From assembly GCA_963920705.1 (NCBI GenBank), contig OY987227.1:26455935-26519934 (forward strand): a stretch of DNA of 64,000 nucleotides. The letters are read 5' to 3'. Of the stretch, positions 13,334-25,388 are shown piece by piece. Both the position numbers and the translations under genes were made by a program. The stretch is from Odiellus spinosus. Taxonomy: Eukaryota; Arthropoda; Arachnida; Opiliones; Phalangiidae. Every line of letters starts with the position of its first letter. Position 1 is the stretch's first letter. Below the pieces are notes generated by a model that was not told the origin of the DNA, searched no databases, and saw only the letters and a list, made by a program, of their open reading frames with translations.

Positions 13334-13450
13334 TAGAGCTGGGTACCGCGTAATGAATAACTTCCATTGGTAACTAGGCTTTAATTTTTAATCTCGGATA
13401 AATTGTTTGTTAATATAAACCCTGAAATTATTTAAATGGATTTTCCAGTA
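13334..13450. mobile_element. hAT-like M fragment, M3
   Basis: Begins TAGAGCTGGG and shares ATCTCGGATAAATTGTTTGT with M1; truncated. Confidence 0.65.
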
Positions 13451-14235
13451 AACGCCCAAATCTAAACCTTTTCCTATTTTCTGCACAATTAAGAGACGTT
13501 TTCTTGAAATATTCAAGTAGCATAAGAGGTCTTATTATTTTTTTTAATTATTTACGAGCCTGCTACGAAAAAGAAAAACCCCTAATTATTTTTAATAATC
13601 TTTCAAGTTTACCAAAGCTACTAAAGAAGTAAATCCCTTTGAAACTATAGATAAGACTATGAATTTTCACTATTAAATATTTATCTAGTACGTACGCTTT
13701 TAATTAAACTTATTAATGAACTAATAATTTAATTTCTAAGCCATGATTATGGTTTTAAAATTTTTGAATTCCGGTTATATATAAGCGTGGAACGAAAACA
13801 ACACAATACGCGGTATATATGTACGTTTTATCACGCGTAGTTGTTTAACAACTCAATATTAATGATCCCAAACCAAGAAGGGAAAATTAAACTCTTAATT
13901 AAAAGCTAGTATACGTTTACAACTACTCGCAACACACCCTAGGGGTAAAAGACGGTAAATATGAACGCTATACAGCTATACGAAGACCCGAAGGTTTATC
14001 GGATCAGGGCTTATATAGAACGCAAACCAAACTTTACATATTTAATTCAGAGTTTACAAGCCAGAAGAGTGGTAAATACTTTCTGGTCCTTTGTTTAATT
14101 TAAACTACATATGGCGCGGATAAGTTTTAAAACTGGTTCGAAAGACCCTGCACACTTCGAACTAAACGAAGCATATAAATTTAACTTTAAAGTTAACGGA
14201 ACATAGCTAGTGTTCTAGATTTACCTTAGTATTAT

Positions 14236-14580
14236 TTAAAGTGAGGCTGTCACCATTTTTTTCGAAGGCTTACGCGGAACATTTCGATGTATAACTATTC
14301 CTTGACCATTTTTACGAAAAAAACGCGCGAAAGCGACCTTATCACGTGCCAGAAAGCGCGAGACTTAACATATCTTTAGGCTCTACAATAGCGAAATCAC
14401 GCGATCATAATGATGACGTGGAATTGCGGGGAATTTTTATTTAAAAATTTTAAAAATGGCGATTATAAAATGTATTTTTTCTGTAGCGGTAATGTTTTCC
14501 ATATATTTTGTTTTTAACGATCTTAATGAAAATCCTTATTAATTTCCTTTGGAAAAATTTGTGACAGCCTCATTTTACTT
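14236..14580. mobile_element. Family Q element, copy Q2
   Basis: Starts TTAAAGTGAGGCTGTCACC and ends GTGACAGCCTCATTTTAC; the right TTAA is mutated or lost. Confidence 0.72.
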
Positions 14581-14659
14581 AGTACTTTAAACGAGACCAA
14601 AGGAGACTACTTCACAGTCAGCGTTCCTTATATACTTCGTTTATATTGTGACAGAAGCA

Positions 14660-14703
14660 ATGGCCAACTTAGATCAGCTCCTACGACGATCTAAGTTGGC
14701 CAT
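14660..14703. other. Perfect 16-bp stem hairpin
   Basis: ATGGCCAACTTAGATC (14660-14675) and GATCTAAGTTGGCCAT (14688-14703) are exact complements around a 12-base loop. It lies about 670 bp past the Ig9 donor in the transcript. Could be an element relic or a structured intronic RNA; short for an animal microRNA precursor. Confidence 0.8.
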
Positions 14704-15375
14704 CGTGAGACGGAACCAATAAATTAGCAGACGCCGTTTTACTTTATTTATTATAAAGTAAGTATCAGAGTCTAAAGCTATCTCTCACGGTTCTAATGGG
14801 ACTTAAAGGTGCCCTTGTTCACGCGATATTTAATATAAGTTCAGTCTTACGTCGTAATTTTACATTGAAACGAATTTGATAAATTAAAAATATTATACGA
14901 ATAGTTTAAATAAGGCCAAACGAATATATTTTGCTTAAAAATAAGGTTCATAGGTTCAATCTATAGACTGAACCTAAAATATCGTGGTGATTTGACTCAT
15001 TTAATCACCAAAAATAGGCCTATGGTTTTGTTTCCATTGCTAGCGAATGATCATGGAGTTTAACCATAAAGTTCCCAAATAAAAATTAATCCTTGAAACT
15101 TTTCCTTAAGAAAAGCAATTCGGGGAAATTTAACAGATTTTGTAATAAAAGTTATCAACTTTCAAAACTGACAAACATTAGAAATGTTCTGTCTAAAGTT
15201 TTTTGCAATTTAAATATCAGGTAAAGCCAACTGTCATGATTTATAGAAAGCCTTTTAGTGAAATAACAACCTATAAACCTTCGTTATGAAATATTCGTCA
15301 GAACGCGAAACTTAATCATTTTTCTTTAAAAAAAATGGAATCTATTCCATCACCAATAAAAAAAATGTTTCCTAC

Positions 15376-15524
15376 CTTCAACGACGAAATGAACGCTACG
15401 CTCTTCCCGACCAAATTCATTGGAGGCGTCACAAGTGAACAGCGCCGAATCCATCTTGTTCACTTGATTAATCAACAGTTCGGAACGTAACCCATCAGTA
15501 ACGGGAAATTCTTGAACAACGAAT
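15376..15524 (-). CDS. Dscam: Dscam-family exon: C-terminal half of Ig9
   Basis: This 149-nt exon enters in phase 2 and leaves in phase 1. The acceptor is TTTGAACAG^ATTCGT and the donor is TTGAAG^GTAGGA. The junction codon AG+A gives Arg, so the protein reads NNSPRFVVQEFPV. It continues through LLINQVNKMDSALFTC (second Ig9 cysteine), DASNEFGREERSV and HFVVE. The SALFTC.ASNEFG motif is nearly the Drosophila Dscam1 Ig9 motif (SALFTCVATNAFG). In the family the next exon begins the first fibronectin III domain. None was found in the 15 kb below, so the following intron probably exceeds the window. Confidence 0.9.
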
Positions 15525-16070
15525 CTGTTCAAAGGAAGAGAGAGAAAAAAAAAAAAAAATATTCAACAACCCTCAGATTAAAAAAAAAATATTCGACACA
15601 GTTAAAGTTTTTTTTAAAGTATAATAAATTTTCCAAATGGCTAAGCATTAATTAGATTATAGGCTTGGCTAAGCTTTACAATGGATTTTAAGAAGATGAA
15701 AAAAAAGATGTGTAATTACTTCTGGAATTTGAGGGTAATTTTTTACGACCGAGAAAGCGTACGTAACGGATTAATTAAATATCGTTTCTGCGCATCCTCA
15801 ATTAAACAAAAACATTAAAGAAAGTCAAAGCGCGTGAAGAAAACGATTCCACGCCCCTAATACTAGCAAATCCTTATCAGCTGGAATCTCTCTTAGACGC
15901 GACCGAAACGCTATTAGGGTGGCTTATCCGATAAAGCCTTCAGGTTGTCGTGGGAAAAGTAAGAATAACGTAAAACTTCCACTCAGAAATTGTACAAAGA
16001 ATAATTAAATTAACCGAGCTGTAAAAGGTCGCTTCACACGCGAACTAATTTCGGTAACTGACCCTTCACC

Positions 16071-16260
16071 AAATAATGATGGTTTCGCACTAATTAGGAC
16101 CGTATCAGTACTGAAAATAATCTCCAACCATCGAAAGTTTAGAAAAAAGTATTTTAAATTTTCAAATTTCCATTTTTTAATTCCCTAGAATTAACCTAAC
16201 CTACTATATGGGATTTTAACGTGGAAATTAGAAAAATTATAATACGTTTTTCTCAAATCC
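16071..16260. repeat. Family P repeat, copy P1
   Basis: Shares with P2 the TAATTAGGACC segment, an inverted pair around TATTTTAAATTTTC and GAAAAATTATAATAC, and a loop with TTAACCTAACCTA next to ATGGGATTTTAAC. Confidence 0.7.
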
Positions 16261-16931
16261 CGCGAAAGGCCGCTTTGCAAGTACATGTTGCTTATAAAAC
16301 TAACGATACTGGGAAGATCGTCCATTTTCCCGAGATTGCGCAAAAATGTCTAATTTTTGGCGCGAAAAACCAAACTATCTATCAGCTTTATTAGAGGAGC
16401 ATCTTTGACTAGCTTCTAATGTTTATAATTGTAATTAGTGTAACTTAATCAAGAATCATTAGTTTCCAAACAAGTTGTGTAGGTCTCTTTATTTAAGCCT
16501 ACACTGATGATTAAAATTTCCACGCTTTATGAAAGCAAGAGGGGATTATGGTGAGATTGTGGGATTTCAATGATTGCATAAACTTCTGCCAAAGGGTACG
16601 CGGTCGCTTTGACTGTTCGAGCCATCGCGAAAGCGCTAACAATTTAAAAGCGCGAGGCTCGTGACGTCATAACATTGCAAGATACGGGAAAAGTTCTTAT
16701 TAATGCTGATAGGGAGATAGCAAAGATAAATTCGTACGATTAAATGTCACCTGTACTACGAAAAAGCTAGTGGTAGATTCAGACGAGCATGTAACTATTG
16801 TAACGTCTCTACCATCTTGTTTCTTAGAATTTACCCCTTTTTTTAGAGCTTTGACGGCGGATATCGCGGCTATGGGCTTTCGATTACTAAGCCCAACCCT
16901 GGAAAAGAAAACCACCGAGCGGGAAAGACGG

Positions 16932-16963
<32 letters not shown>
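16932..16963. repeat. A32 run
   Basis: Thirty-two consecutive A; no retroposed gene was recognised upstream of it. Confidence 0.9.
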
Positions 16964-16966
<3 letters not shown>

Positions 16967-17464
16967 ATAGAAATGCGTGGGTGTGCGAGTGTCTCCTTGG
17001 CTAATCGTTTTTTCCATGCTCCGTGGTTAAGCTAAAGGCAATTACACCATGTCCTGTCATATTCCTTTTACTACTAGTACTACTACATCCCCATCATCCT
17101 CTACAAATCCTCAGACTAGCGCTCCACCAATTCTCTCCCAGGAGAGAAGCGAAAAAAGCAAAAATACCAGAGTGACGGGTAATTATCTAACAAAAAAATA
17201 ATAAAAAAAAAAACTCTAATCGAGGCGGCAAAATATCATACCTCTTTTTCTCTTTTAATTTTCATTATAGCCACGAACCTCCCCGCATGCCTATTCCCTA
17301 GAGATGATTTTATACAAGTGTCAGTGACCAAATTTTGCTAATTAAGACCAGCGCACGTATTCAGTTCCATAAAAGAAATTATTTTCAGAATTTTCAGACG
17401 AGACAAAAAAAATTATCTTTCCACTTATCTAAGAATATTTTAAATATTTTAATTATCTTTGATA

Positions 17465-17592
17465 CTTCATGGTTTAAACCTCAAACACAAAAGAATTCTT
17501 TCAAGCACACGCGCTCTTTTCCAACTCAGCTGGGTTTTGAAAAAAAAAACGTGTGCTTCAAACTGTTTTTGAGGTTAAATTAAAACTTGAAG
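17465..17592. repeat. Imperfect inverted repeat
   Basis: CTTCATGGTTTAAACCTCAA pairs with TTGAGGTTAAATTAAAACTT imperfectly; nested inside is CAAGCACACG / CGTGTGCTT. Confidence 0.6.
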
Positions 17593-18854
17593 TATATTTA
17601 AAATATTCAAACCATGGGAATTAAATTCAATATAAAAGATTATACATTAATTTTCGTAGTCAAATTATTGTAAATATTTGTGGCAATTTGACTGTAAAAA
17701 TAAAGTACTTAATTCATTATATGAAATTACTATATTTTACAGTCAAACTACGATAAGATTGACAAACTATAGAATTTTAAATAAAATTTGTGTTTAGATT
17801 AGAAAAAATAAGATATAATTTGATACAAAATTAAATAGAAATTATTTAGTTTCAATCTTACATACTCAACGAAATTTACAGCCAAATTATCGTAATTTCT
17901 TAGATAATAACCCGTAAATTTAACCTTAAAATAAAATGGTAATCTATTTTAGTTCGAATTTGTGATTAAATTAGCGTTTATCATTAATACTCTAAAAGTT
18001 CTCTAAGAATTAAAATATAAAACTTAAATTGGTCAATTAATAAGAAAAAAATTGTCACCGACACTTGATTAGGGGACACAAAAAATTCAAAGTATGTCTT
18101 GTACTTTATACTTTAGTTAAAATATGTCACGAACATTCTTCAAACGAGAAGTTGTAAGCCTTAAAAAAAGGTCTTAGCTTCGACTATTTTTCCCTGTGAA
18201 GCTTAACATTATGTATCAATTCGCCTTAGTTTTTGCAATATTGTAAATTAATAAAATACCCTTGAACCGTCACATTGTTTAATTTATTAGAGCTAATAAA
18301 GCCGAGGCAGGTATATCGAATTTACTATAAATTGTGGGGTGATTATACAATCATTTCTATGTTGCTTCTTAAAAGGTTGATAAAACGTAAGGCTGCCTGC
18401 ATTATTGTAGTCATGTGACAAGAAACATATCATAATTCCTTAGAGCGTGGGATTATTTGGAGCATGAAGTTTGGATCTTGTTAAAATGAAAATTAGTTAG
18501 AAATTTCCGAAAGTTAATTTAATAAAGTTTTTCTTAATCGTTGGTTAATTATATCATAAGTTAGAATTATTATTCTGGCAAAATATTTACTGGAAAGCTT
18601 CTTGGAAAAAACAAGAACATGGGGAATTCATGGCACAAAACCCATCACGTAAAGAGTTTAGTTAAAACTACGATTTCCAAACCTGACTATTGAAAATTTT
18701 AAAACATTTCAAATTTTGGCAATATTCTCCTATCTAAGCCTATTTTGAAAAGAAACAGGGGGACAGTGCGAACAAAGACTTACTCGTAAGACTACTGGGC
18801 AAGCTTGACTTTGGTATAAAGCGTATAATGAAGATATAAAGGAAAGTAACTCAC

Positions 18855-19002
18855 CTAGGGCTGTTGTTGTAATCGATGGGTCTTCTATTTTTGGCCCAAG
18901 TAATGGTAATGGGTAAGTCGCCGGACGCGGAGCAGACCATGACGGCGTTCGAAGACATATTCACAGTGAGCACTTCGAAGGATTTTTGGAAAAACGGAGG
19001 CA
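18855..19002 (-). CDS. Dscam: Dscam-family exon: N-terminal half of Ig9
   Basis: This 148-nt exon enters in phase 1 and leaves in phase 2. The acceptor is CAAGTGTAG^TGCCTC after a T-rich tract and the donor is CCTAG^GTGAGT. Joined to Ig8 it reads SVKVPPFFQKSFEV, then a NMS sequon, the first Ig9 cysteine (VMVCSASGDLP), the tryptophan (ITWAKNRRPID) and YNNSP. The DLPITITW string fits the Ig9 pattern (EKPIGILW) of Dscam proteins. Its exit phase of 2 differs from the other exons but is matched exactly by the next one. A tandem 120-bp duplication holding a family A element begins 55 bp upstream of its acceptor in the transcript sense. Confidence 0.88.
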
Positions 19003-19057
19003 CTACACTTGGAAAAAAGAAAAAAACTTCGTCACCATTATAAATATTAACATATAT

Positions 19058-19177
19058 TACAGACGTAGATATTATTTTTATCAAATGTCTATTACAATTT
19101 AAGTTAAAAGCCTAACTGGGCCTTAATGAGGCTAACACTATAATAGACCGGAGATTCCGCTTAAGTACGCGTATTTC
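19058..19177. repeat. Left 120-bp direct repeat flanking A3
   Basis: Matches 19511-19630 at 116 of 120 positions without gaps by my alignment, and ends exactly at the element border. Confidence 0.93.
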
Positions 19178-19510
19178 CAGAAGCCGATGAAACCCTCCTT
19201 TGAAGTCTATTACTCCCGGGTCTTGTCTACCCCTCTCTGTATGGGTTAGTTTCAAAAAGCGCGATTCGTACGCCTCCTAACGGTAGATGTTTTCGGAGCG
19301 GGAGTTCGTCGAGCGAATATCTCTAGCAGCCTTGGAGTTCGTCCAAAAACGTCGTCGTTTGTGGAGAGAATTTCCAATTTTCCGTAGACAGGGGGGTACG
19401 AAGTAGGCCCCCTCCTATCTCGTAAAATTGGGAGTTTTACCCATACAGAGAGGAGCGCTACATCGAACATTAGAGTAGTAGACTTCAAAGGAGGGTTTCA
19501 TTGGCTTCTG
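19178..19510 (-). mobile_element. Family A MITE, copy A3, between 120-bp direct repeats
   Basis: Complete element with both CAGAAGCC ends but no 7-bp TSD. Instead 120 bp immediately to its left (19058-19177) is repeated immediately to its right (19511-19630). Confidence 0.92.
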
Positions 19511-19630
19511 TACATACGTACATATTATTTTTATCAAATGTCTATTACACTTTAAGTTAAAAGCCTAACTGGGCCTTACTGAGGCTAACACTATAATAGA
19601 CCGGAGATTCCGCTTAAGTACGCGTATTTC
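19511..19630. repeat. Right 120-bp direct repeat flanking A3
   Basis: Begins at the first base after the terminal CTG of A3 and ends with CGCGTATTTC, as the left copy does. Confidence 0.93.
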
Positions 19631-21952
19631 CCATAATCTCTAACCACGTTTAATTGTATCGCGTAATGAAGATGCCCAAGGATATAATTGCCTATTAACC
19701 GTTATACCAATTTTATCGAGGAATTAAATACTGCCGGGATTTCGAAGATTTTGGGAAAAATCGTAGCTTTGATAATTATAATTAAATCTTTTAGTTCATG
19801 GTCTCATTTTAAAGCTTTCAATTCTATTTTGATATCTTAAGAACAAAAAAAATGTTAATTTATTTGTACAGGGTCCTTTAATACTTGTTCCTGTCGATAA
19901 GAACCGCGAAGTTAAACGCCTACCACGTCACAATGGTGATGACGTCACTCAATCCCACGTTACGAGTCATTTCCCAAGAGTCAAGTCCCACTTTAGAGTT
20001 TGTTTAAGCGTTAGTAATAAAAATATCGGTCTGTTCGCCGAGAGTTTTTGGGGTCTTTTTATATATAGGAGATCTCCTTCCCGTCGAGTTAAATCTTTTA
20101 AAAGCATTATTTCCGAGAGAGGTTTTAAAACTGCTTTTTATTACGTCTGTATTTCGAAAGATTTGACCGAGGAAAAAAAGTTTTTAAGAAGATATAAAAA
20201 GAACGAAAAACGGTTAGGGTTTACTAGACAAGGAGTGGCTTTCTAAAGGGATAGTTTCGCTTATTTATTTTATTTATTTGATGGAGGGAATGCAGGCTGC
20301 TAAGCTAATAAGCTTATAAGCAACCGCTTCTAAAGACTTTCACAATCGAAAAAAACAGAGCTCAATAAATATAAGTGAAGGATGGCATAAGCACATTGAA
20401 TGTAAATAAAATAGTTTCTAAATTGATTAAACAAAATTGGATTAAAGTTTCCACTTAGAAACTAATCTCTGAAGTTGGAAATCGAACAATTTTTTTTTTT
20501 TAAATAACCAAAAAGATAAAATTAAGTTTTCCCTGGCTTTTCCTCAGTTAATTTCCAAATAACCGGACTTTATTTGACACAATATCCAAACCACATAACC
20601 TTTTGTTTCAATATCCAAATTTACTAATCTTCTTGGTTCAACAACACAATTTCATTTCCCTTTTTTGGTTCAAATTCCCTGACAATTTTGGTTTAATTTC
20701 CTCTAGGCTATTTGTCCAATTTACTTCTCACCTACTCTATTTCTTGCCCACCATTTTTTCTAATTTCCTTTAGTGTATGAACATAACAATTATAATTATC
20801 TACCATGTAGATTATTTTGGGATAACAATGATTAAAAAAAAATGAAATATTGGGGCAACAAACCCTTTTATAAGTCTGGAAAGTGGTATAAGAGGAGGAG
20901 GGCATCTTTACATCCGTAATCTGTAGTGTTATTCCGCAGCCGGACAATGTTTAGTCTTTTTCTTTACTTCCGAAGCCTATCTCTAAAAACCCCTTTCAAA
21001 ATAATAGCTCAACGATTGAAATGCATTAAAGGGATAGTATTACGTGATTTAGAGCACTTTTTAGTATAATTTTTGAATTTAATTTTACTAATTTGATAAC
21101 GTCATAGCATTGGCCGATAATTAAAAGTGGGAAATCTCCGAAAAGGATATTTTCTTAATTAAGATTACGCTGGTAATTAAAATGTTGTAATTAATTACCA
21201 AACGCTTGATTTGAAAGCCCTGAGATTAATCTTTGGTTGATAAGATCATGACGTAATCATTGCTAAAAACGGCTCAAGATCTTTGCGGTTGATTTCTTGA
21301 GTAAGTACCGAATATTTGGGGGACAACCATACATATTTACCGTTTACAATGAAAGCGTCTTGGTTCTAAATTAGCAGCCCCTAGTACAATCCCTTTGAGC
21401 AATTTTTTTATTCAACGAAAAGACTTTTATTTAAGAATTATAGGAGTTGGCAGCAGACTGATAGAAAGAAGAAAATGGAAGGGGGCGGGGCAATGATAAT
21501 AAAGGCTCATGGACATTAAATCTTCAAGGAGTTTCGCCCGACGGACTTACATTTAGAACCAGAAAGCGTGGGGAATGAAGGAAGAGAGAGAGAGAGAAAG
21601 CACTTAGCGACAATTAAGTTTCTTGCCCAAAATCCCTCGACGTTAACCCAAATTAAAAGGATCCGTTCGAACGCGATTGCAACAACTAACCCCTCCCCTC
21701 CCCCCCTCCAATCTTCTTTCCTGGGAATTAAACTATAGTATACGATAAAAAGCTCTTTCCCAACAAACAAAAAAACATACATAAGGGAGGGCCTATATTA
21801 AGTTACTATCTTCCCATTACAAAACCGAGTTTTACTAGACATATCAATATTCTTCCAAGGCTGTAACTTGGAGGAATAAAGGGGAGGAGTTAAAGCTTGC
21901 TGCAGGATTCGGGGATATGTTGGTTCGAGTCATCAAAGCAGAGTTCTCCCCC

Positions 21953-22369
21953 TTAAAAGGGAGAATGAAAGGCCGAAACGAGCTATTTTTAATCGATTAA
22001 GAATGCAAAAATAATGAGAAAAACAATAATATAACTCACCTAAAACATTTCGTTATTTTATAATCAATTTCCAAAGTTCCGATGCCAAGCTCGGTGAACT
22101 AGGCTAGCACGACCCGTATTTTTTTAATATTCGCGGTTGTTTTTGTCGCCAATCACGAGCGAGTACGCGTATTTTAAAAATACGCGTACTCGCTCGTGAT
22201 TGGCGACTAGATCAGACGGGAATATTAAAAAAAAAATAGGGCAAGTTCTGCAAGTTTCGGAACTTTGGCTTTTGATTATAAAATAACGAAATATTTTTGG
22301 TGAGTCATATATTGTTTTTCGATTAATCGATTAAAAATAGGTTGTTTTGGCCTTTCATTCTCCCTTTAA
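21953..22369. mobile_element. Family G palindromic TTAA MITE
   Basis: Flanked by TTAA. Ends AGGGAGAATGAAAGGCC and complement share the first ten bases with family B but the body differs. The centre is a perfect inverted repeat built on CGAGTACGCGTATTTT around 22158-22206. Confidence 0.9.
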
Positions 22370-22954
22370 ACAGCCCCACGGAGCTAAATAAATTCTGTCT
22401 AAACCTATTGAAATGGAGGTAGTATGGTCTAAAAGGCGCTGATACAAAAATTAACTAAAAACAATTTAACCGTTTTCTCGGAAAAAGGATTTTGAAATTC
22501 GCTTTTTAACGTGTTTTTAAGAGAAATATGAATTTTCAGGAAACGTGGAGTGGCGAATTTTCAGGAAAGGTGGGAGTGGCCTTAGGTCGATGCACAATAT
22601 TGAAGACTTTTGGCAGCCTATATATTAATATGCTTATGAAAGAAACTTAAGCTTTTTATGAAAGCTAACCCATCCATCTGGGTTTTCATGAAGATAGAAA
22701 TTTTTCCTATATTTTAGTTATTGTACTTTACTTCTTGTAAACGCGCCTACTCAAAATTAAGTGTGAAATTTTCAATATAGGTTTCTAGTAATATGTAAAA
22801 GTATAAAATATTCAAAGTTTTTCGACAAAAATAGGGACATCTTTCAGGTTCTATACAGCTTATGTTTTTTGCCGTACGCGGTGCACATGTGGGTTAATTA
22901 ATCTATGCAGGTTAATAGGTATAATTAAGAATGAAAAGAGTGAACGTCACTCAC

Positions 22955-23140
22955 CTTTGACGGACACTTCGACGACGGCGGAAAGAGCGGGTGCTATGCC
23001 ATTATTGACGTCGCAAAGATAAGCGCCCGAATCGGATTTGTCAACTTCGGTGATAACGAGTGAGCCGTTCTCCAAAACGTGCATGTGAGGACTGCTAACG
23101 ACGCTACGGAACTCAGAATGTGCCGCCCCATTTTTAGAAC
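22955..23140 (-). CDS. Dscam: Dscam-family exon: C-terminal half of Ig8
   Basis: This 186-nt, phase 1-1 exon completes Ig8. The acceptor is ACCACGCAG^GTTCTA and the donor is CAAAG^GTGAGT. It reads GSKNGAAHSEFRS, a long C'-D loop, then HVLENGSLVI (sequon NGS), the DKSDSGAYLC motif with the second cysteine, NNGIAPALSAVVEVSVK. The NGI...LSAV string is close to the Ig8 end of insect Dscam1 (INGIGSGLSAVI), one of the best identifying matches in the window. The intron separating it from the first half of Ig8 is 2.6 kb and holds a family F element and a hAT-like element. Confidence 0.9.
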
Positions 23141-23235
23141 CTGCGTGGTAAAAGGTATTCCTACAATTAATCAACGATAATGACACTAGAGCTTCAACAA
23201 AATGGTCATCTAACCCGTAAGAATTAGCTACACCT

Positions 23236-23350
23236 CTAAAATACCCTCTTCAGATGAGGCGTAATTAACCTGGATTAATCAGATTTAACCGAGGTTTATA
23301 AAACTGAGAAGGATACTTAAACCTCAGTTAAATCTGATTAAACCGGCTTA
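23236..23350. repeat. Foldback N1 near the Ig8 exon
   Basis: AAATACCCTCTTCAGATGAG followed by a hairpin: 23275-23298 pairs with 23319-23342 with one mismatch. Starts 95 bp above the Ig8 C-terminal exon. The opening segment recurs in N2. Confidence 0.65.
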
Positions 23351-23561
23351 ATTTTTATATATATTAGATTAGATTTATTTGCTTTGTTAAAAAAAATCAT
23401 TTGTGTTTCTTAAAGGGAAGAAGATGGGGAGGAGTAGTCGTCCCTAAGCGTTATTCTTGGAGCTCCGCCAAAAAACCCTTTTTTTTTCGCTACTAAAAAT
23501 GTCTGTATTTCTGTATATGGTTCGAGCCTGACAAATAATTCTCTCGTTCATTCATTATGAT

Positions 23562-23842
23562 CAAGGAGGATCAGAGAAGGAGAGGAAATGTGGGGCTGCG
23601 TTGAGTTAGAGAGAGAAGAGCCAACCTCCCACTCGGGTGGAAAGGGGGGATAGGAAATTCTCGAGGTAAACTGTTGTCACGTGGTCGCTAGCTAGCGCGT
23701 CTCATAAAGGATTCGTTTCACCCACGCGACAACATTTTACCACGAAACGTCTCTACCCCCGTTCTCCCAGAGTGGGAGTTTAGGCCGACGCAGTAGGAAC
23801 CGCGCCGTCCCCACATTTCCTCTCCTTCTCTGATCCTCCTTG
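23562..23842 (+). mobile_element. Family F MITE, copy F1
   Basis: 281 bp with ends CAAGGAGGATCAGAGAAGGA and complement, and an inner GGTCGCTAGCTAGCGC palindrome. The TSD is 7 bp, TTATGAT. GC-rich against its surroundings. Confidence 0.93.
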
Positions 23843-25388
23843 TTATGATTCAGTCTGGGCTGAACGTCTTTATATGTATCATATACTAAGCGTCAGAGTA
23901 GGTGTAGACCGAGTAGCGTCATCCGCCTCTAGCCGTGCCAGGCTTTCAATACCCGCTAAAATCCCAAATTATTTCACTTTACAAATGCAAAGAACTTGAT
24001 ATGTTTCCGCCTCCGCTAAGTGTTACGACTGGACGATAATTTAAAATAAAAACCCCGTTATTTCTACGCGTTTCTTCCTATATTATAATATTCAATATAT
24101 TTTTCTTAATTCAAGCAATTTTGATAAAATAAGTCTGTTATTAAAATCATTTTTAAGTTCCAAAACAAAATCACACTATTAAACCTATCTCACATGAATA
24201 AACTCTTCAAATATACTTACAATCTAAATTCATATCGACAAATATTTAAACTAAGTTGCTTTATACAAATAAACCTTTATCAAAACGCAATTGGCTATAA
24301 TTTTACGTTAATAATAAACTATAACACACCCACAAATGAATTAAACAAAATGCAAACCCACGACCTTGATCGAAAATTGCCCTAACTGCGTGACAATGGT
24401 TGAATGCCAAAACGTTTCCCCCCCAGCCGTAACAAGCATGGCGGCCTATTTTTCGCTAGGCCTAACGCTCTCCGGCTACCGCTTTAGTGTAGCCGCCGGC
24501 GAAAGCGAAATCAGAAACGCAAACTAAAAACATAAAATTAATAACTCACGGTATTAATCGATCCAAAATGATAGCATCTTCTTAATCCCCGTTAGTTTAG
24601 CTATTTATTTATCGCAAAATACGACCATTAACTGTATTTTAAACATTAATTAAACCGATTTCATTTTTAACAATAACGATACGTATCAACGACAAGATGC
24701 CGGTCATTGTTTCACTGAAATTTAATCGGGGAAGAAGGCGAGATTTGCGCATGCGCGCGCACCGCGCCAATCGGAGGAAGGGGAAGAAAATTATGGTAAA
24801 AAGGCGGACAATTTAAATTGGCGGGAAAAATATCTAATACGATTTTTAAAGTCAAGAGGAAGATATCATTTTTGAAAATTGGTTTTATGTAGTGAATAAT
24901 GTTTGTTGAATAAATGTTAATACTCGTGCTTCGAAGAAAAGCTCCCTGACAATGGCGATCGGTGTCCCCTTCCTCTCGTAACTGGCTTGGCACACCCAAT
25001 TTAGAAACACTTTCTGAGTGTTTTACTATTACTTTTAATTACGTTGAATTGATAAAAAAAAATCAATTGATTTCTATTTAACCTATTTTTCATTGTTTTT
25101 CGTTCTGGGGTGATTAATGAGCAACCAATAATTAATTTTACTTTCAACTGTCTTCGCCGAGACTTCTTAAACCAATTTCCATCCCTCGCTAATCTTATAA
25201 AAGATTTCATGGGGCCCCAAATAAAAAAATGCTAAAATACTGCAGTATGGGAAATTTGGTTTAAAATATTCAAAATTAACGAGTTTGAATGATAGCTAAT
25301 GGTCCTGAACCAAAAATATAAAACTTTTACGGGTTGAATGCCAATGGCGATAACACTAACATTATTTTTTAGATAACTGATCAGAATC

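Larger units (their letters stand above)
1..15375 (-). other. Presumed intron downstream of Ig9
   Basis: By family layout this lies between Ig9 and the first fibronectin III domain. I found no fibronectin III exon on the minus strand. It holds K1, D, A1, A2, M copies, Q1, Q2, B1, C and fragments of B, J and A. Stretches 915-1610, 2190-2740, 2860-5640, 5855-6845, 7050-7490, 8835-9540, 9610-10300, 10755-12560 and 13460-14230 show no feature I can name; pyrimidine-rich sequence at 11350-11455 and a GA run near 9757-9775 are simple sequence. A short exon could have been missed. Confidence 0.55.
15525..18854 (-). other. 3.3-kb intron splitting Ig9
   Basis: Phase 2 intron. It contains repeat P1, a 32-base A run and an imperfect inverted repeat at about 17465-17592. 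The remainder (15540-16070, 16270-16930, 17040-17460, 17600-18850) has no recognised feature. Confidence 0.8.
19003..22954 (-). other. 3.95-kb intron between Ig8 and Ig9
   Basis: Phase 1 intron. It contains A3 with its 120-bp flanking duplications and the TTAA palindrome G. The stretches 19635-21950 and 22370-22950 show nothing else certain. Confidence 0.8.

Noticed and set aside
16932-16963. Poly-A tail of a processed pseudogene
   Set aside because: No retrocopy, SINE promoter boxes or target duplication seen beside the A run.
17041-17210. Thr/Ser/Pro-rich plus-strand reading near 17070-17200
   Set aside because: Opposite strand to the gene, no start or splice context, and simple-sequence composition.
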